A stretch of DNA of 64,000 nucleotides from Amycolatopsis endophytica (GCF_013410405.1 NZ_JACCFK010000002.1:434001-498000); one strand, 5' to 3'. Positions 1 through 9,227 are shown, numbered from the stretch's first letter. The notes: a model not told the origin generated them from the sequence alone. Program-made: numbers and translations.

Positions 1-147
1 CGCGCAGGAGAGGCGCTGTCACTGGTCGACGCGCGGCTCACCCGGTTGCTCGCGTCGATGGACATCGACGCCATCCGGTCAGGTACCGAGATCCTGCACG
101 AACTGCTGACACAGCTGGGCGAGGACGGTCCCGTCCACCAGTTCTGA
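1..147 (+). CDS. C-terminal end of a probable MarR-family regulator (partial)
   Basis: The window opens inside a plus-strand frame that runs 48 codons to a TGA at 145-147. The visible peptide is an amphipathic helix pair (VDARLTRLLASMDIDAIRSG, then EILHELLTQLGED) of the kind that closes MarR-type regulators, where the last helices form the dimer interface. The winged-helix domain would lie upstream of the window, so the family call rests on the tail alone. A MarR gene here could control the NIPSNAP-SDR gene that follows 118 bp downstream, but no operator is recognisable. Another all-helical regulator is possible. Confidence 0.45.
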   Translation, partial: RAGEALSLVDARLTRLLASMDIDAIRSGTEILHELLTQLGEDGPVHQF

Positions 148-265
148 CTCCGCAGGCACGCCCCGCTGCTCGATCGCGCCGTCCCTCGCAGTCGGTTCGG
201 GTTGCGCGTTCGTCGTCGCGGCTGCTGCCATCCTTCCCGAAACAACTGTCCGAACAGGATGACAC

Positions 266-1399
266 ATGCCCAGAATCCAGCTCCGCACCTACCACCTGTC
301 GTCGCCCGAGGCGGCCAGCGACTACCTGCCTCGATGGGAGGCACACGTCGCGAGCCTTCGGGAGTTCGGCGTCGAAACCCTCGGATTCGCCAGACTTCCC
401 GGCGACCCCTCCGTCGTTGTCGCCGTTGTCAGTTACCCGGACGGGGCCGATCCGGAGGCGGTCATCCGGGAGTACATGGGCAGCGAAGGGTTCGCCGGAG
501 ATATGGCCGGGTTCGACATGCGCCAGATCGAACAGGTGGAGACGGTGCTGCTGGGAACGACCGAGCCGAGCGACGCCCCGGTGCGGGGCTCCGTCCGTCC
601 GCTCTCCGCGCCGCGTGGCGCTGGAAGGCTGCGGGGCAAAGTGGCTGTCATCACCGGTGGCGCGCGGGGTCAAGGAGAGGCAGAGGCCCGGCTCTTCGCA
701 CGAGAGGGTGCACGCGTCTACCTGTGTGACATCCTCGACGAGCGAGGTGAAGCGGTCGCCGCGGAGATCCGGGAAGCAGGTGGGTGGGCCCGGTTCGCGC
801 ACCTGGACATCACCCGGGCCGAGGAGTGGCGGCGCCTCGTCGGTCAGCTCGAAGCGGAGGCCGGACGCCTCGACATCCTGATCAACAACGCCGGCGTCAA
901 TGTCCGTCATGACCTGACCGGCACGTCGGAAGACGACTGGGACAGGATCCTGAATGTCAACCTGACCGGGCAGTACCTCGGCATGAAGGAGTGCGCGGCG
1001 CTGATGAAGCGCAGCGGCGCAGGCAGCATCGTCAACCTCGGCTCCACCGCGGGGATCATGGGGCATCCGGTCGCCGCGTACTCGTCGTCCAAATGGGGTG
1101 TCCGCGGACTCACGAAGGCGGCGGCAACCGAGTTCTCACCGGCCGGTATCCGAGTGAATGCCCTCCACCCCGGGGTCGTCGCGACACCGATGATGGACGC
1201 GGGCAGCGCTCTCTTCGCGGAGTTGGTGCGGCTCACTCCTCTGGGACGTGCCGCCGATCCGGACGAACTGGCGGCCGCGGCATTGTTCCTCGCCAGCGAC
1301 GATGCCGCCTTCGTGACAGGAATCGACCTTCCCGTCGATGGCGGTTTCAGTGATCTCGCCGCCTACAACCACGTGTGGCACACCATCAACCCGACGTAG
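266..1399 (+). CDS. NIPSNAP-like domain fused to a short-chain dehydrogenase/reductase
   Basis: 377 aa with two parts. Residues 1-95 resemble a NIPSNAP/ABM-type ferredoxin-like domain (starts [10 protein letters not shown], with strand-helix repeats). After a Pro/Arg-rich linker, residues 122-377 form a complete classical SDR: cofactor motif TGGARGQG (130-137), NNAG (207-210), catalytic S260 and YSSSK (Y272, K276), and a C-terminal PVDGG. It should be a cytosolic NAD(P)-dependent alcohol/ketone oxidoreductase. SDRs are normally about 250 aa, so the N-terminal 115 residues are extra. The gene stands alone between the MarR tail and a terminator shared with the convergent IclR gene. The ATG at 266 is preceded by AGGATGA. 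The SDR call is firm; the role of the N-terminal domain is unknown. Confidence 0.85.
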   Translation: MPRIQLRTYHLSSPEAASDYLPRWEAHVASLREFGVETLGFARLPGDPSVVVAVVSYPDGADPEAVIREYMGSEGFAGDMAGFDMRQIEQVETVLLGTTEPSDAPVRGSVRPLSAPRGAGRLRGKVAVITGGARGQGEAEARLFAREGARVYLCDILDERGEAVAAEIREAGGWARFAHLDITRAEEWRRLVGQLEAEAGRLDILINNAGVNVRHDLTGTSEDDWDRILNVNLTGQYLGMKECAALMKRSGAGSIVNLGSTAGIMGHPVAAYSSSKWGVRGLTKAAATEFSPAGIRVNALHPGVVATPMMDAGSALFAELVRLTPLGRAADPDELAAAALFLASDDAAFVTGIDLPVDGGFSDLAAYNHVWHTINPT

Positions 1400-1543
1400 G
1401 AATCCGGCTTGCGAGCGGCATCCCGGTCCCGCAGCCATCGCCGGCAGGCCATTCCCGCCCCGGACTCAGGGCGCGGCTGCGGGACACGTCGGCGAGACCA
1501 ACGTGCTCCCCCAGCTCACGCCGAGACCGCCCTCTCCCGGGAA

Positions 1544-1560
1544 CCCCGCTACCAGCGGGG
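1544..1560. terminator. Hairpin between convergent NIPSNAP-SDR and IclR genes
   Basis: CCCCGCT-ACC-AGCGGGG is a perfect 7-bp stem with a 3-nt loop, lying 6 bp outside the IclR stop codon and in the convergent gap. No T-tract follows on either strand, as is usual for GC-rich actinomycete terminators. A second small stem (CTGGG-TCAG-CCCAG, 1561-1574) abuts it. Confidence 0.5.
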
Positions 1561-1565
1561 CTGGG

Positions 1566-2357
1566 TCAGCCCAGTTCCGTCCAGGCCGCGCCGGACAACG
1601 CGGGCATGCGGGCCGCCTGCCTGCCGAGCGCGAGGGCGGCGGTCCGGACCGCGGGTCCGAGCGTCGCGGTGTCGACCTCGCCCCGCCGTGTGCTGATCGA
1701 CAGGCCCGCGATCGGCCTGCCCTCGCGGGCCGTGACGGGTGCCGCCACGCACACCACGTCGGGGCCGGATTCCTCGGTTTCATAGGCGATCCCGGCCTCC
1801 CGGATCGCCGCCAGCTCGTCCCGCAGCCGTGTGCCGTCGGTGATCGTACCCGGCCCCAGGCGCGGCAGCCCCGCCTCGATCACGCGGTCCACCACACCGG
1901 GGCCGGCGAAGGCGAGCAGCGCTTTGCCGACGCCGGTGGCGTGCGCCGGCATCCGGCCGCCGACGCGCGAACCGAGTGGTGGCGCGGTCCGGCTGCGCAG
2001 CTTGATCACGTAGACGACCTCGGTGCCGTCGAGCACGGCCAGGTGCACGGTCTGGCGAGTGGCGCTGCGCAGGTCGGACATGTTCGCCATCGCCATCTGC
2101 CGCAGCTGGTGCGGGCGCGCGGCCTGCTCACCCAGTTCGAAGAACCGCAGCCCGATCCGGAACCCGCGCCCGGCCGGCTCCAGGAACCGGTGCTCGACCA
2201 GCTCGCGAACGATCCTGGACACGGTCGAGGACGCCAGCCCCGTCCGGCGCGCGATCTCGCGCACCCCGAGCGCATCGTCGGGGGGCCGGAAGGACTCGAA
2301 CACCCGCGACACCCGGGCGATCATCGACGCCGGAGTGTCCCGCTCACTGGAGCACAT
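1566..2357 (-). CDS. IclR-family transcriptional regulator
   Basis: Winged-helix regulator of about 263 aa. The N-terminal helix-turn-helix includes [23 protein letters not shown]-like effector domain follows, with the family's [18 protein letters not shown] region and a closing RPIAGLSIS segment. The frame stays open to an ATG at 2393. I prefer the ATG at 2357 because it leaves about 70 bp for two promoters facing the catabolic operon that starts at 2428; a start at 2324 is also possible. IclR proteins commonly control aromatic-degradation operons and respond to pathway intermediates, so this is the likely local regulator of the divergent meta-cleavage genes (inference from position). Confidence 0.85.
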   Translation of the reverse strand: MCSSERDTPASMIARVSRVFESFRPPDDALGVREIARRTGLASSTVSRIVRELVEHRFLEPAGRGFRIGLRFFELGEQAARPHQLRQMAMANMSDLRSATRQTVHLAVLDGTEVVYVIKLRSRTAPPLGSRVGGRMPAHATGVGKALLAFAGPGVVDRVIEAGLPRLGPGTITDGTRLRDELAAIREAGIAYETEESGPDVVCVAAPVTAREGRPIAGLSISTRRGEVDTATLGPAVRTAALALGRQAARMPALSGAAWTELG

Positions 2358-2427
2358 GTTAGGAGCGTGCAGGTCAGCGGCGGACGATGTCAACCAACCG
2401 CGTTTCCTCTCACAGGGAGTGTTTTTC
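2358..2427. promoter_or_regulatory. Divergent IclR / meta-cleavage operon control region
   Basis: About 70 bp separate the preferred IclR start from the GTG of the hydratase gene. The plus-strand end holds AGGGAG (2414-2419), a good ribosome binding site 8 nt before the GTG. I see no clean -10/-35 pair and no strong palindrome, so the region is assigned by position only. Confidence 0.35.
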
Positions 2428-3219
2428 GTGAGCCCACAGCCCCGCGTCGCAGAGGCGGCCCGCCTGCTGATGCAGGCCTACGACAGCGGTGTCCCCATCC
2501 CGCCGTTCACCGGCCTGACCGTCGAGGACGCCTACGACGTCCAGCTGCGCCAGGTCGCGGAGTGGACGGCGGCGGGCCGCATCGTCAAGGGGCACAAGGT
2601 CGGCCTGACCTCGGCCGCGATCCAGCGGCAGCTCGGCGTGGACTCCCCGGACTACGGTCACCTCTTCGCCGACATGTTCTTCGTGGACGGTCAGCCCATC
2701 CCGGCGGACGCCTACCTCAGCCCGCGCGTCGAACCGGAGATCGGATTCGTGTTGCGCAAGCCGCTGGCCGGGCCGGGCGTCACCGTCGCCGACGCGCTCG
2801 ACGCGATCGCCCACGCCGTGGCCGCGCTGGAGATCATCGACTCGCGCATCGAGGACTGGAAGATCGACCTGCCCAACACGATCGCCGACAACGCCTCCTC
2901 CGGCGGCCTGGTCCTCGGCTCGACGCCGCTGCCGCTCGACGCCTTCGACCCGCGCACCACCGGAGTCGTGCTGCGCCGCAACGGCCGGACCGTGCAGACC
3001 GGCGCCGGCGCGGCCGTGCTCGGCTCCCCGGTCAACGCGCTGGTATGGCTGGCCAACACGGTCGGCCCGCTCGGAATCACGCTCGATTCCGGCGCGGTCG
3101 TCCTGCCCGGTGCGCTCACCGCGGCAGTGGGCGCCGCGGCCGGAGACACCGTCACCGCCACCTTCGCCCACCTCGGCAGCGTCACCGCGACGTTCGCCGG
3201 CACCCCCGAGGAGAAGTGA
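2428..3219 (+). CDS. mhpD: 2-keto-4-pentenoate (2-hydroxypenta-2,4-dienoate) hydratase
   Basis: 263 aa, fumarylacetoacetase-C fold. It hydrates 2-hydroxypenta-2,4-dienoate to 4-hydroxy-2-oxovalerate in the lower meta-cleavage pathway. Visible family marks are KGHKVGLTS (54-62), the metal-binding PRVEPEIGF (99-107, Glu102 and Glu104) and [10 protein letters not shown] around residue 137. The frame is open far upstream, but the GTG at 2428 has AGGGAG in front and begins where family members begin. It is the first gene of a tightly coupled four-gene operon: its TGA overlaps the next ATG by one base. The paralogue at 5134 shares the fold; order and length favour hydratase here and decarboxylase there, although the two activities are hard to separate by sequence. 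Confidence 0.88.
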   Translation: MSPQPRVAEAARLLMQAYDSGVPIPPFTGLTVEDAYDVQLRQVAEWTAAGRIVKGHKVGLTSAAIQRQLGVDSPDYGHLFADMFFVDGQPIPADAYLSPRVEPEIGFVLRKPLAGPGVTVADALDAIAHAVAALEIIDSRIEDWKIDLPNTIADNASSGGLVLGSTPLPLDAFDPRTTGVVLRRNGRTVQTGAGAAVLGSPVNALVWLANTVGPLGITLDSGAVVLPGALTAAVGAAAGDTVTATFAHLGSVTATFAGTPEEK

Positions 3220-4124
3220 TGCCCCGCCCCACCGCCGCCATCGTCGGTCCCGGCAACATCGGCACCGACCTGCTGGTCAAGCTGCAGCGCCGGGATGTCT
3301 TCGACGTGCGCTACATGATCGGGGTCGACCCGTCCTCCGACGGCCTGGCCCGCGCCCGCGAGCTCGGCGTCGAGGCCAGCGCGGAAGGCGTGGACTGGCT
3401 GCTGGCCCAGCCGGAGCTCCCCGACTTCGTCTTCGAGGCCACCGCCGCGAAACCACACTTGGCCAACGCCCCTCGCTACGCCGAGGCCGGGATCCGGGCG
3501 ATCGACCTGACGCCGGCCGCCGTCGGCCCGTTCGTGTGCCCCGCGGTCAACCTGGGCGCGCACGCCGAGGCGCCGAACATCAACATGATCACCTGCGGCG
3601 GACAGGCGACGATCCCGATCGTGCACGCGGTCTCGCGCGTCACCGAGGTGCCCTACGCCGAGATCGTCGCGTCGATCTCCTCGCGCTCGGCCGGCCCGGG
3701 CACGCGGGCGAACATCGACGAGTTCACCGAGACCACCTCGCACGCGATCGAATCCGTGGGCGGCGCCGCGCGGGGCAAGGCCATCATCATCCTGAACCCG
3801 GTCGAGCCACCACTGATCATGCGGGACACGGTGTTCTGCGCGATCCCGGGCGACGCCGACACCGGTGCGATCGCCGAGTCGATCCACCGTGTCGTGGCCG
3901 AGGTGCAGACCTACGTGCCCGGCTACCGCCTCAAGTCCGACCCCCAGTTCGACCGCCCGAGCGAGCTGTGGGACGGGCACGCGCGGGTCGCGGTGTTCCT
4001 CGAGGTCGAGGGGAACGGCGACTACCTGCCACCGTGGGCCGGGAACCTGGACATCATGACCGCCGCGGCGGTGCGCGCCGGAGAGCTGCTCGCCGCCGAA
4101 TCGAAGGAGACGACCGCGCGATGA
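3219..4124 (+). CDS. mhpF: Acetaldehyde dehydrogenase (acylating)
   Basis: 301 aa, close to the usual 300-315 of MhpF/BphJ/DmpF. It converts acetaldehyde, CoA and NAD+ to acetyl-CoA in a channelled complex with the aldolase encoded next. The Rossmann motif GPGNIGTD lies at residues 10-17, and the catalytic cysteine is C126 in [15 protein letters not shown]-type and LSDPQFD-like C-terminal dimer segments are present. ATG 3219 overlaps the hydratase stop (TGATG), and its own TGA overlaps the aldolase start (ATGA), consistent with translational coupling of the two complex partners. Confidence 0.95.
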   Translation: MPRPTAAIVGPGNIGTDLLVKLQRRDVFDVRYMIGVDPSSDGLARARELGVEASAEGVDWLLAQPELPDFVFEATAAKPHLANAPRYAEAGIRAIDLTPAAVGPFVCPAVNLGAHAEAPNINMITCGGQATIPIVHAVSRVTEVPYAEIVASISSRSAGPGTRANIDEFTETTSHAIESVGGAARGKAIIILNPVEPPLIMRDTVFCAIPGDADTGAIAESIHRVVAEVQTYVPGYRLKSDPQFDRPSELWDGHARVAVFLEVEGNGDYLPPWAGNLDIMTAAAVRAGELLAAESKETTAR

Positions 4125-5137
4125 CGAACGCCGTGCGCATCACCGACACCACGCTGCGGGACGGCAGCCACGCCGTGCGCCACCAGTTCACCGCGGACCA
4201 GGTTCGCGCGGTGGCCGCGGCACTGGACCGGGCCGGGGTCGAGGTCATCGAGGTCACCCACGGCGATGGGCTGGCCGGCTCGTCGTTCAACTACGGCTTC
4301 TCCAAGGTCCGGGACATCGAACTCGTCGCCGCCGCGGTCGGCGAGGTGCGCCGGGCGAAGATCGCCGTGCTGCTGCTTCCTGGTCTGGGTACGGTCGCGG
4401 ATCTTCGCGAGGCCGCGGACGCCGGTGCCCGCGTCGCCAGGATCGCGACGCACTGCACCGAAGCCGACGTGAGCGTCCAGCACTTCGGCGGGGCCCGCGA
4501 TCTGGGCCTGGAAACCGTCGGGTTCCTGATGCTCTCGCACATGAACTCGCCGGAGGGCCTGGCGAAACAGGCGCGAATCATGGCCGACGCGGGATGCGAG
4601 TGCGTCTACGTCGTCGACTCCGCGGGCGCGTTGCTGCCCGGCGGCGTGACCGACCGCGTCACCGCACTGGTCCAGGAGCTGGGCGAGGACGCCCAGGTCG
4701 GGTTCCACGGCCACCAGAACCTGTCCCTCGGGGTCGCGAACTCGCTCGCCGCGCAGCAAGCGGGCGCCCGCCAGATCGACGGCACGTTGCGCGCTCTCGG
4801 TGCGGGCGCGGGCAACTCCCCCACCGAAATTCTCGTCCCGGCGTTCGACGCACTGGGCGTGGAAACCGGAGTGGACAGTGAACTGATCCTCGCCGCGGCC
4901 GAAGAGGTCCTGGCCCCGATGGTGCCCCGGATGCCGGTCGCCGACCGGGCCGCGATCGTGCAGGGCCGCTACGGTGTCTACAACTCGTTCCTGCTGCACG
5001 CCGAAACCGCCGCCCAGCGGTACGGCGTGCCCGCCTACCGGATCCTGAAGCGAGTCGGCGAACTGCGGTACGTCGGCGGCCAGGAAGACATGATCATCGA
5101 TGTGGCGATCGGCTTGGCCGAGAAGGAGAACGCATGA
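4121..5137 (+). CDS. mhpE: 4-hydroxy-2-oxovalerate aldolase
   Basis: 338 aa, HMGL-like TIM barrel of the DmpG/BphI class. It splits 4-hydroxy-2-oxovalerate into pyruvate and acetaldehyde, passing the aldehyde to the dehydrogenase encoded just upstream. [10 protein letters not shown] near the start supplies the catalytic Arg and metal-binding Asp, and GFHGHQN (194-200) supplies the metal-binding histidines. The C-terminal communication domain is present and complete. It overlaps its neighbours by 4 bp at both ends (ATGA), so all four genes are probably translated from one message. Confidence 0.95.
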   Translation: MTNAVRITDTTLRDGSHAVRHQFTADQVRAVAAALDRAGVEVIEVTHGDGLAGSSFNYGFSKVRDIELVAAAVGEVRRAKIAVLLLPGLGTVADLREAADAGARVARIATHCTEADVSVQHFGGARDLGLETVGFLMLSHMNSPEGLAKQARIMADAGCECVYVVDSAGALLPGGVTDRVTALVQELGEDAQVGFHGHQNLSLGVANSLAAQQAGARQIDGTLRALGAGAGNSPTEILVPAFDALGVETGVDSELILAAAEEVLAPMVPRMPVADRAAIVQGRYGVYNSFLLHAETAAQRYGVPAYRILKRVGELRYVGGQEDMIIDVAIGLAEKENA

Positions 5138-5916
5138 CGACGTGGAGCGTCGACACCGCGGCGGACGTGCTGCTGGCCGCCGAGGCGAAGCGGCGGGACC
5201 GCGGGCCGATCACCGAGGAGTGGCCGGAGCTCGACCTGCCGACCGCCTACCGGGTGCAGAAGCGGCTGATCGAGCGGAAGGTCGAGGCGGGCGAGACGGT
5301 CGTCGGCGTCAAGCTGGGACTGACCTCGCGGGCCAAGCAGGAGCGGATGGGCATCGACTCGCCACTGACCGCGGTGCTGACCGACGGCTACGTGCTGGCC
5401 GCCGATGAGCCCGTTCCGCTGGACCAGCTGATCCACCCGCGAGTCGAGCCGGAGATCGTGTTCGTCATGGGCAAACGCCTCGCGGGCCCGGGCATCACGG
5501 CGGCGACCGCGCTGGACGCGGTGGAGAGTGTCCACGCCGGACTCGAGATCATCGACTCGCGCTACACCGACTTCAAGTTCACGCTGCCCGACGTGGTGGC
5601 GGACAACGCCTCCTCAGCCCGGTTCGTGGTGGGTGGGAAGGCGGTATCGCCGAAGAGCCTGGACCTGGCACTGGAAGCGTGTGTGCTCACGGTCAACGGC
5701 GCGGTGACCGACACCGCGACCGGTGCCGCCGTGCAGGGCCACCCAGCCGAGGCGCTGGCACTGGCCGCCAACGCACTCGCCGCGCGCGGCGAGGCCCTCG
5801 AGGCCGGGCAGATCGTGCTGACCGGGGGCATGACCGACGCGGTGTTCGTGCGCGCCGGCGACCAGATCGGTGCCGAGTTCACCTCCCTCGGCTCGGTATT
5901 CGTCACCGCGGCCTGA
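5134..5916 (+). CDS. 2-oxo-3-hexenedioate (4-oxalocrotonate) decarboxylase
   Basis: 260 aa, same fold as the hydratase at 2428: VKLGLTS (59-65), PRVEPEIVF (102-110) and an [10 protein letters not shown] segment. In dmp/xyl pathways the decarboxylase DmpH/XylI works in complex with the hydratase, feeding it 2-hydroxypentadienoate; having both paralogues at the two ends of this operon fits that pairing. The dehydrogenase branch partners (2-hydroxymuconate-semialdehyde dehydrogenase, tautomerase) and the extradiol dioxygenase are not in the window. Hydratase activity cannot be excluded. Confidence 0.82.
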   Translation: MTTWSVDTAADVLLAAEAKRRDRGPITEEWPELDLPTAYRVQKRLIERKVEAGETVVGVKLGLTSRAKQERMGIDSPLTAVLTDGYVLAADEPVPLDQLIHPRVEPEIVFVMGKRLAGPGITAATALDAVESVHAGLEIIDSRYTDFKFTLPDVVADNASSARFVVGGKAVSPKSLDLALEACVLTVNGAVTDTATGAAVQGHPAEALALAANALAARGEALEAGQIVLTGGMTDAVFVRAGDQIGAEFTSLGSVFVTAA

Positions 5917-6281
5917 CCGTGACGAAGAAGTTCCGATGCCCCGCTGAGTCGGCCGAGGCTCCCGCAGGGCTGCCCGGCGACGGAGAGCGAGACCGCCGCC
6001 ACGACCGGGATGGCCACTCTGGAGGACCGTCGCCCGACCACGGTGATCGTCACCCTGCTCTTACTCGGCACTGGGAGGAAGATCGACCTGTGGACGCTTC
6101 CCCGTGAGTCGCGCCTGCCACTGCGGCGCACCCTCGAACGCGTCACGGATCCGGGCGGCTGGTTCGAGGTCGCCCTCACCCACGGCTGATCCCGACCCAG
6201 CAGGCGCGGCGATGCGGTGACGCCTTGCGTCACGCGCACGACCGTTCGCGTGACGCGGTCTCGACTGCCGGCGCGCGTTCG
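5917..6281. other. Gap with no confident gene
   Basis: Between the decarboxylase and the IS scar. A 59-codon plus-strand ORF (6010-6189) encodes a peptide starting MATLEDRRPTTVIVTLL. It has no clear ribosome binding site and I do not recognise it; it could be the tail of a truncated gene. Nothing else is supported. Confidence 0.4.
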
Positions 6282-6401
6282 TCGCGGGTCGAGTTCCGGC
6301 GCGAGAAAACCCGACGCCAGCTTCAAGATCTCGTCAGCCTGCTTGAGCTCCCGGTTCTCCCTGCGCAACCTGTCCGACACGGCCCGCTCGGCCGCCCCCA
6401 G
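6282..6401 (-). mobile_element. Remnant of an IS3-family transposase OrfA
   Basis: A 40-codon stretch reads DRLRRENRELKQADEILKLA and then SGFLAPELDPR, the hallmark leucine-zipper end of IS3-family OrfA proteins, where it precedes the frameshift into OrfB. There is no helix-turn-helix domain upstream in this frame, no OrfB and no terminal repeat, so only a scar is left. It sits beside a decayed ligase gene and suggests that an insertion and later deletion shaped 5.9-8.1 kb. Confidence 0.7.
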
Positions 6402-6549
6402 CGCCCGGCCCGCCGTGGAGGACTCGCGGTACGCATGGCACCGTCGCGCGAGCAGATCGAGTCGGGCCCGCCCCCGCTGGGGCAGGCACGCGCACCCCTG
6501 GAGCGCGTCGCCGCGCGACGTCGTCCTGGGTCGAAGACCGCGGGCGCGG

Positions 6550-7662
6550 TCATGGCACGCGGACCGCCGCCGCGGCACCGGCCCTGGTCGGCTGTGACTC
6601 ACACGAGCCACTCCTTCCTGTCTCCGGCAGTCCCAGGGACGCGAGCAGATCCTCCTGGTGCCGCAGCCGGTCGCCGAACAACACCGCGCTCGTCGTGGCG
6701 CGGCGCAGGTGCAGGTGCGCGGGGTGCTCCCAGGTGAAGCCCATTCCCCCGTGCACCTGGATGTTCTCGGCCGCCACCCACGAATATGCCTCGCCGCAGG
6801 TCAGCGCGGCCACCGCCGCGGCCTGTGCGGCTTCGGTGGCACCGTCGGCCACGGCCGCGGCCGCCCACAGCGACGCCGACCGCGCCGCCTCCACGCGCAC
6901 GGCCATGTCCGCGCAGCGGTGCTTGATCGCCTGGAACGTCGCGATCGGACGTCCGAACTGGACCCGCTGGGCGGCGTGGGCGCAGGCCATCTCCAGCGCC
7001 ACGGTCGCGCCACCGGCCTGTTCGCAGGCGAGCGCGGCGACCGCCCGGTTCCGCACGCTCGCCGTCACCGGTTCCGCCTCGGCCTCGACCAGGGTCGCCG
7101 GCGCGTCGCGGAACCGGATCGTGGCCAGCTCCCGGTTCGGGTCCAGGGCGCGCAGCGGTTCCCGATCGAGCCCCGCCCCGTCGACGGCGAACAGACCCGT
7201 CCCCTCGCCGGTGCGTGCGGTCACGAGCAGCACGTCCGCGCTCGCCCCGTCCACGACGAGGGTCTTGGACCCGCTGACCCGCCAGCCCGCTCCGGCGGCA
7301 ACCGCCACGGTGTCCTCGGAGTCGTCCACGAAGGCCACGGTCGCGGTGCACGAGCCGGAGGCCAGCCGGGCCAGCAGCTCGTCCCGCGCGCTGCCGCGGC
7401 CGGCCAGCAGCGCGCCGACGGCCAGCACGGAGGTGCCGAACCAGGGCAGCCGCGCCAGCGAGCGTCCCAGTTCCTCGGCGACCACGCAGACCTCGCGGAA
7501 CGTCGCGCCGGCGCCGCCCAGCCGCTCCGGTACGTCGAGCGCCACGGCACCCAGCTCGGTGGCGAGCCGCGTCCACGCGGCCGGATCACCGGCCTGACGC
7601 TCCAGGAAGTCCCGGACGACCTCCCGCAGCTCCTCGGCCTCGGGGGTGTGACTGATACGCAC
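6550..7662 (-). CDS. Acyl-CoA dehydrogenase family protein
   Basis: 370 aa, shorter than the 380-410 of catalytic acyl-CoA dehydrogenases and of the type often paired as a second subunit in actinomycete alpha2beta2 enzymes. The N-terminal helical domain, central beta domain and C-terminal bundle with QFGRPIATFQAIKHRCADM and QVHGGMGFTWEHP are all visible. The region after the VHGGMGF helix (RRATTSAVLFGDR) lacks the usual E-G-T motif that carries the catalytic Glu. The start is GTG 7662 with GGAGGAGG in front. The last 25 residues run into low-complexity sequence near the IS scar, so the natural C-terminus may have been altered. Confidence 0.85.
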   Translation of the reverse strand: MRISHTPEAEELREVVRDFLERQAGDPAAWTRLATELGAVALDVPERLGGAGATFREVCVVAEELGRSLARLPWFGTSVLAVGALLAGRGSARDELLARLASGSCTATVAFVDDSEDTVAVAAGAGWRVSGSKTLVVDGASADVLLVTARTGEGTGLFAVDGAGLDREPLRALDPNRELATIRFRDAPATLVEAEAEPVTASVRNRAVAALACEQAGGATVALEMACAHAAQRVQFGRPIATFQAIKHRCADMAVRVEAARSASLWAAAAVADGATEAAQAAAVAALTCGEAYSWVAAENIQVHGGMGFTWEHPAHLHLRRATTSAVLFGDRLRHQEDLLASLGLPETGRSGSCESQPTRAGAAAAVRVP

Positions 7663-7668
7663 TGGTCC

Positions 7669-7890
7669 TCCTCCACGATCGTGCTGAGCTGGGCGCGCGG
7701 TACGCGCCGCAGGGCCTTACCGGTGCCGGTGCGCGGAAGCCGGTCCCGCACGTGCGCGGCGGGACGGGCGAGCAGCGACAGGTACTCCCCCGGCACCGCG
7801 GGTGGGACCGGGTGCCCGCCCGCGCCCCGGATTTCGAGGATGCGGCCCGGCATGACCGTCGCGTCGGAGGTCAGGTCGGCCGGGCGCAGC
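7669..7890 (-). pseudogene. Decayed AMP-binding acyl-CoA ligase (C-terminal pieces)
   Basis: In one minus-strand frame a segment like the mid-domain of adenylate-forming ligases (MPGRILEIRGAGGHPVPP, then VPGE) is followed after only about 20 residues by RLPRTGTGKALRRV, the far C-terminal catalytic-lysine motif. Some 150 residues that should lie between them are absent, and there is no N-terminal domain or A3/A5 motif. This is an internally deleted remnant directly upstream of the acyl-CoA dehydrogenase gene, which was probably its operon partner. Confidence 0.6.
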
Positions 7891-8153
7891 GCTTCGCGGG
7901 AGAGGCGGTTGGGTCAGCTCACCCACGGCCCGCCGGCCGGGCCCCGCACCGGCAACCATCTCCAGCAGCAGAGAACGGTGCACGCTCGCCCGGCTCAGCC
8001 GTCGGCCGGCAGCGCGCGGGCCGCGGCGCTCTGGACCGGGTGGTCGTCCGCGGCGAGCGGGACGCCGTCACCGGTGAGCGTGACCTCCGCGGGCACGCGG
8101 ATCACCACGATCCGGGCTTCATGCTCATGCCGGTCCTTCCTTCCGTGATCAGT
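7891..8153. other. Degenerate spacer
   Basis: No intact gene. GGAAGGA followed by ATGAGCATG (minus strand, around 8130) looks like a translation start for the gene after the kinase, but the frame closes after eight codons. A shifted frame continues EARIVVIRVPAEVTLTGDG to a stop near 8000. This is probably a frameshifted or truncated gene whose identity I cannot tell. Confidence 0.35.
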
Positions 8154-9227
8154 TCAGGCGTCGCCGGCAAGCCGGGTCAAACCGCGCCGGACGAGCACCG
8201 GGATGTGCTCGCCCCGGGCCGCCATCCGCTCGTCGGTGGTCTCCCCGCGCAGGTAGCGCGCGTAGAGCTGCTGCAGGATCACCGCGGTCTTGAAGCACCC
8301 GTATGCCTCGTACCAGTCGATCCGGCCGACGTCGATGCCCGACCGGGCGGCGTAGCGCTCCACCAGTTCCTCCCGCGAGGGCAGGCCGAGTTTCGACAAT
8401 CGCAGCGAGGCCAGGGCGCCGGCGTCGCCGAACTCCGGGTCGGGCCAGTAGTTGAGCAGGGTGCCGAGGTCGACCAGCGGGTCGCCGAGTGTGGCCATGT
8501 CCCAGTCGAACACCGACACGACCTCGTCGGGGTCCCCGGGTGCGAACTGGCAGTTGTCGATCTTGAAATCGTTGTGGACGATCGCGGCCGCGCCGGAGGC
8601 CGGCAGCGTCTGGGCCAGCCGCTCGCCCAGGGTCGCCGCCAGCGGATCGCCGCCCTCGGCCGCCGCCAGTTCCCACCGCTTGCGCCAGCCGCGGACCTGC
8701 CGCTCCAGGAATCCCACGGGCCGGCCCAGGTCCGCGAGCCCGCACTCCACCGGGTCCACGCGGTGCAGGTCCGCCAGCGCGTCGATCACCGCCAGCCCGA
8801 CCCGGCGCCCGGCGGCCGGAAGCGCGGACATCGAGGCCGGGACCGAGTCCCACACCACGACACCGGACCGGTACTCCACGACGAGGAAGTCCGCGCCCGC
8901 GACCGCGTGGTCGGTGCACAGCAGCTGTGCCTTCGGCGCCCGCGGGTAGGCCTTCCACAGCCGGGACAGCACCTTGTACTCGCGGCCCATGTCGTGCGCG
9001 CCCGGCGCGATCCGGCCGAACGGCGGCCGCCGCAGCACCAGCGCGGTGTCGCCGAAGCGGATCTGGTAGGTCAGATTGGCCGACCCGTTCGGGAACTGCA
9101 GCACCGCGAACTCGCCGGACAACTCGGGCAGGCGCTCCCGCAGGTAGGCCTCGACACGGGGCCAGTCCAGGTCCTCCCCCGGCCGCACCGGGGCGGTGTC
9201 GGTCTCCCGGGTGGTGGGTTCACCCAC
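8154..9227 (-). CDS. Aminoglycoside-phosphotransferase-fold kinase (ACAD10/11- or LvaA-like)
   Basis: 357 aa with the eukaryotic-like kinase fold of the APH/choline-kinase clan. The N-lobe nucleotide region is FPNGSANLTYQI, the catalytic loop is HNDFKIDN (218-225) with D220 and N225, and the metal-binding motif is DWDMATLGDP (241-250). GTG 9227 is chosen because GGGGAGGA precedes it; it overlaps the upstream dehydrogenase stop by 8 bp, so the two are translationally coupled. In mammalian ACAD10/11 this kinase domain is fused to the dehydrogenase domain, and in the levulinate pathway LvaA phosphorylates 4-hydroxyvaleryl-CoA. A 4-hydroxyacyl-CoA kinase role here is therefore a reasoned inference, not aminoglycoside resistance. 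Confidence 0.85.
   Translation of the reverse strand: MGEPTTRETDTAPVRPGEDLDWPRVEAYLRERLPELSGEFAVLQFPNGSANLTYQIRFGDTALVLRRPPFGRIAPGAHDMGREYKVLSRLWKAYPRAPKAQLLCTDHAVAGADFLVVEYRSGVVVWDSVPASMSALPAAGRRVGLAVIDALADLHRVDPVECGLADLGRPVGFLERQVRGWRKRWELAAAEGGDPLAATLGERLAQTLPASGAAAIVHNDFKIDNCQFAPGDPDEVVSVFDWDMATLGDPLVDLGTLLNYWPDPEFGDAGALASLRLSKLGLPSREELVERYAARSGIDVGRIDWYEAYGCFKTAVILQQLYARYLRGETTDERMAARGEHIPVLVRRGLTRLAGDA

Noticed and set aside
2712..3980. Long open frame (over 400 codons) on the minus strand opposite the hydratase and acetaldehyde dehydrogenase genes
   Set aside because: It has Arg/Gly/Val/Asp-rich nonsense, no motif, and lies antisense to two genes with intact catalytic residues. High GC at third positions keeps such frames open.
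1338..4124. A plus-strand frame that reads through the IclR region into the acetaldehyde dehydrogenase, giving a 900-residue protein
   Set aside because: Only the last 301 codons carry a protein family. The upstream part is antisense to the IclR gene and overlaps the hydratase in another frame. The ATG at 3219 is coupled to the hydratase stop.
6010..6189. Small plus-strand ORF of 59 codons (MATLEDRRPTTVIVTLL...)
   Set aside because: Protein-like near its end (RTLERVTDPGGWFEVALTHG) but without a ribosome binding site or recognised family. It is kept only as a note in the gap entry.
8154..9227. Aminoglycoside-resistance gene
   Set aside because: The APH fold is real, but overlap with an ACAD10/11-type dehydrogenase gene and the DWDMATLGDP form point to CoA metabolism.
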